Of a stretch of DNA of 7,291 bases, positions 5,464 through 7,291 are shown piece by piece (the stretch's first letter is position 1; every line of letters begins with the position of its first letter). The stretch lies in the NCBI GenBank assembly GCA_938014855.1, contig CALLQM010000312.1, positions 1-7,291 on the forward strand, in the 5' to 3' direction. This DNA is from an uncultured Clostridia bacterium. GTDB lineage: Bacteria > Bacillota > Clostridia > Oscillospirales > Ruminococcaceae. The translations under genes and the position numbers were made by a program. Under the pieces are notes generated by a model. The model was given only the letters and a program-made list of their open reading frames with translations, was not told the origin of the DNA and did not search any database.

Positions 5464-6896
5464 TAGTCTGCGTAGATTTTGATTTCGCCTTCTGTAACCT
5501 CATAATCTCGGTCATCGGGATAGAAAGTAAAGTCGTAATATCCATCACCGGAAATACGTTCATCCTCATCATCCCATTCCACATCCCCGTAAATGCGTCT
5601 GCCTCGGTTGTTGTACGCCTTTACATTGTGTTCAAGATCTCTAATGTAATGATAGAGCCTGTCGTCGTCATCGGCATGGAACGAATCGGTTTCTAGCCGC
5701 ACTTCATCGTCACCGTAATCATCATCATCGTCGTCATCGTAATCGTCTTCCACATAGATTTTGATTTCATCGCGGATTCTGCTGTAACGACTGCTGTTCG
5801 GGATAAAGACGAACGAATAATAATCGGTTTCTCTGACACGGGTACTGGAAAGAACCCATTCCGCTTCGCCGCTGATGCGCCGGCCGTCGTCGTTGTATGC
5901 TTTGACGTGGCTGTTTAGCTTGCTGGTGTAATTACTGAGACGTTTACTTGATGAAGATACCGTAAAGGAATCAATATCCAAATCAATGTCATCATCGTAA
6001 TCGTAATGGTCATCATAGTAATCATCTACAATGATGCGGACACTGCCGCGTTTACTGCCATAGGTGCCATTGGTTGATTTAAATAGGTATTGATAGGTTC
6101 CGGAGCGTTTTAAAAGAGTGCTGGTCGGAGCGGTCCAAGAAACGGAACCGGAAACTTTTTTGCCTCCAACGGTAGCCGTTACATTGTTAGCCAAATCATA
6201 CAGCACATCGCGCAGGCGGTCATTGTAATCGGCATAAAGATTCTTTGCAGACAGCCGCAGACCGGAAGAATTGGTGGTGGCGGACACTGCAAAATTGGTT
6301 CCGATGCGAAGTGTTCCAATGCCTCGGTTTGAGACGGAGGATCTGTTTGCCGCCTGTACAAGATCCACATAACCGGTGCCGACTGTGTTCAGTCTTGAAC
6401 GGCTGGAGGTTAGATTTGCGGTGCCAACAGATGCATCATTCTGAATGGAAACTTTCGCCGCAGAAGACACGGTCAGCGTTCCTACTTTGCCGTGGATGTT
6501 TACGTTGTTGCTTGCAGAAGATACCTGCATTTTGTTAATGCTGGAGGAGGATGCCGTGTTCACTTTGACGGTCTTGTCTAAATTCTTGTTTAATGAAAGC
6601 GACTGCATTGCACCGCTGACGTTTAAAGAAGATTGTTTGCCGAGGGTAATATACTTATACACATTTTGGTTATTATAAAAACAGACCAATAAATCCCCCG
6701 CCTGTGACATTAAGGTAAGCGAAGTATTGTTTACCAAATAACTGCCCTCAACCACCCCGTTTCGAATAAACAGAACGTGGTTATCTTTCACGTTAATGCT
6801 GTAAGGATAATTGGCGGCTTGTATCGGTACCGCAAAACTAAACAGCATGACAAAAACAAGGCAGACCGCCCAAAATCGGTTTCGAGTCTTTCTCAT
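5463..6896 (-). CDS. Secreted modular surface protein: beta-solenoid-like region plus three Ig-like repeats with Asp/Tyr-rich linkers
   Basis: No named gene is recognised. The protein has 477 residues from ATG 6896, which follows a purine-rich GGAAGGA site; the GTG at 6929 lies over the putative promoter. Residues 1-28 form a signal peptide (basic start, hydrophobic core, cleavage after PIQAA or nearby). Residues about 85-200 show some five rungs of about 18 residues rich in Ser, Asn, Val and Gly (for example IHGKVGTLTVSS), suggesting a beta-solenoid. Three domains of about 78 residues follow (213-290, 306-382, 399-475). Each has a VSGSVSW-type strand (248, 341, 435) and an aromatic F-strand before a closing valine-rich strand, like bacterial Ig-like domains. 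Linkers 291-305 and 383-398 are mostly Asp and Tyr. There is no membrane anchor or sorting motif at the end. A cell-envelope or matrix role is inferred. Confidence 0.7.
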   Translation of the reverse strand: MRKTRNRFWAVCLVFVMLFSFAVPIQAANYPYSINVKDNHVLFIRNGVVEGSYLVNNTSLTLMSQAGDLLVCFYNNQNVYKYITLGKQSSLNVSGAMQSLSLNKNLDKTVKVNTASSSSINKMQVSSASNNVNIHGKVGTLTVSSAAKVSIQNDASVGTANLTSSRSRLNTVGTGYVDLVQAANRSSVSNRGIGTLRIGTNFAVSATTNSSGLRLSAKNLYADYNDRLRDVLYDLANNVTATVGGKKVSGSVSWTAPTSTLLKRSGTYQYLFKSTNGTYGSKRGSVRIIVDDYYDDHYDYDDDIDLDIDSFTVSSSSKRLSNYTSKLNSHVKAYNDDGRRISGEAEWVLSSTRVRETDYYSFVFIPNSSRYSRIRDEIKIYVEDDYDDDDDDDYGDDEVRLETDSFHADDDDRLYHYIRDLEHNVKAYNNRGRRIYGDVEWDDEDERISGDGYYDFTFYPDDRDYEVTEGEIKIYAD

Positions 6897-6900
6897 AAGA

Positions 6901-6912
6901 TTCCTTCCTTTC
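6901..6912 (-). promoter_or_regulatory. Ribosome binding site of the secreted-protein gene
   Basis: On the minus strand GAAAGGAAGGAA precedes ATG 6896 by four bases. It fixes the start at MRKTRNRF, which gives a normal signal peptide. Confidence 0.7.
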
Positions 6913-6917
6913 AATGG

Positions 6918-6947
6918 ATTATAAAACACAAATTTTACATTTGTTAT
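6918..6947 (-). promoter_or_regulatory. Possible promoter of the secreted-protein gene with a very short leader
   Basis: On the minus strand a perfect TATAAT (6923-6918) has ATAACA 18 bases upstream (6947-6942), a 4 of 6 match to the -35 consensus. The predicted start near 6911 would leave a leader of only about 15 nt, just enough for the ribosome binding site. The weak -35 makes this tentative. Confidence 0.45.
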
Positions 6948-6983
6948 ATGATACGTTGCTATTTTTCCTATCAGTATTCTGCT

Positions 6984-7001
6984 ATACTATAAATATAGTA
7001 T
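6984..7001. promoter_or_regulatory. Perfect 18-bp palindrome, operator-like
   Basis: ATACTATA-AA-TATAGTAT has two 8-base arms around AA, in the divergent intergenic region between the secreted-protein gene and the HD-domain gene. It overlaps possible -10 hexamers of the rightward gene (TATACT at 6983-6988, TATAAA at 6988-6993), though no convincing -35 partner is seen. There is no G+C-rich stem or U-tract, so it is more like a protein-binding site than a terminator. The binding protein is unknown. Confidence 0.45.
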
Positions 7002-7035
7002 CAATAGTACCTTTTCAATTCAAAGGAATGATAAA

Positions 7036-7291
7036 ATGATAACGGCAGATACCATTCAGAAAAATGAACAGATTAATGTATATATTAAGCAATCTGATCG
7101 TGCGCTCGCATCGCTTGGATATACCGAACACAGCTTTGCACATGTCACAAAAGTAGCGAATTTCGGCAAACAGCTTTTACTTGATTTAAATTATCCACAT
7201 CGAACGGCCGAACTTGCGTGGATTGCAGGCTATATGCATGACATCGGCAATGTCATCAACCGCGTGGATCATGCGCAGAGCGGCGCAGTCA
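7036..7291 (+). CDS. HD-domain phosphohydrolase-like protein, N-terminal part (runs off the window)
   Basis: Eighty-five codons are visible. The ATG at 7036 follows AAAGGA (7022-7027) by eight bases. An ATG at 7028 reads only three codons before TGA and is rejected. The sequence shows the metal-binding pattern of HD proteins: an early histidine pair H32/H36 in HSFAHVTKVA, then H68-D69 in AGYMHDIGN, then DHAQSGA (78-84), where H79 is a further candidate ligand. Such enzymes hydrolyse phosphodiester or phosphate bonds in nucleotides or cyclic dinucleotides. The specific substrate cannot be told because the C-terminal half is missing. It is divergent from the secreted-protein gene across an intergenic region that holds a palindrome. 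Confidence 0.85.
   Translation, partial: MITADTIQKNEQINVYIKQSDRALASLGYTEHSFAHVTKVANFGKQLLLDLNYPHRTAELAWIAGYMHDIGNVINRVDHAQSGAV

Noticed and set aside
5706..5750. CRISPR-like or tandem repeat array
   Set aside because: The repetition is just GAY codons for Asp within a coding linker; there are no spacers or longer repeats.
6897..6929. GTG at 6929 as the start of the secreted protein
   Set aside because: The extra 11 residues would be encoded by the likely -10 box and the ribosome binding site; ATG 6896 gives a normal signal peptide.

Overview
The window looks like a chromosomal segment from a low-to-moderate GC Gram-positive bacterium, most likely an anaerobic gut-type member of the Clostridia (perhaps Oscillospirales/Ruminococcaceae; this placement is by feel, from AGGAGG-type ribosome binding sites, consensus sigma-A promoters, an ECF-type thiamine transporter, a CsoR copper switch and a CopA carrying a CopZ-like tail). 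No rRNA, tRNA, CRISPR array, transposase or phage gene is visible.

Layout. Positions 1-49 are the last codons of an upstream gene, followed by a strong hairpin terminator (64-93). From 104 there is a complete regulatory unit: a sigma-A promoter, a TPP riboswitch aptamer (about 157-259), an intrinsic terminator (261-289) and then thiT (315-905), the thiamine-binding S-component of an ECF transporter. This is a thiamine-repressed uptake gene. A perfect 19-bp hairpin (906-947) lies between thiT and a convergent minus-strand Wzx-like polysaccharide flippase (950-2347, TTG start) that has its own promoter at 2385-2413.

The centre (2521-5463) is a copper-export operon: a promoter with a CsoR-like operator, the Cu(+) P-type ATPase gene copA, a CopZ-like chaperone domain, csoR and a terminator. 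Copper would release CsoR from the operator, the ATPase would export Cu(+), and the small CopZ domain would carry it. Two things are unusual here. First, copA is interrupted between its N-domain and the distal part of its P-domain by roughly 36 extra bases carrying TGA and TAA stops, although the reading frame is the same on both sides and neither half shows other damage. Second, the CopZ domain is in frame with the end of CopA yet has its own strong ribosome binding site and ATG, so it can be read as a fused tail or as a separate chaperone.

The right end holds a minus-strand secreted protein (5463-6896) with a signal peptide, a beta-solenoid-like stretch of about 18-residue rungs, and three Ig-like repeats joined by Asp/Tyr-rich linkers. 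It is convergent with csoR and shares its terminator. Divergent from it, beyond a 139-base intergenic region containing a perfect palindrome, begins an HD-domain phosphohydrolase-like gene that runs off the window.

The items most worth following up are the interrupted but frame-preserving copA, the dual-reading CopA/CopZ arrangement, the modular acidic surface protein, and the operator-like palindrome in the last intergenic region.
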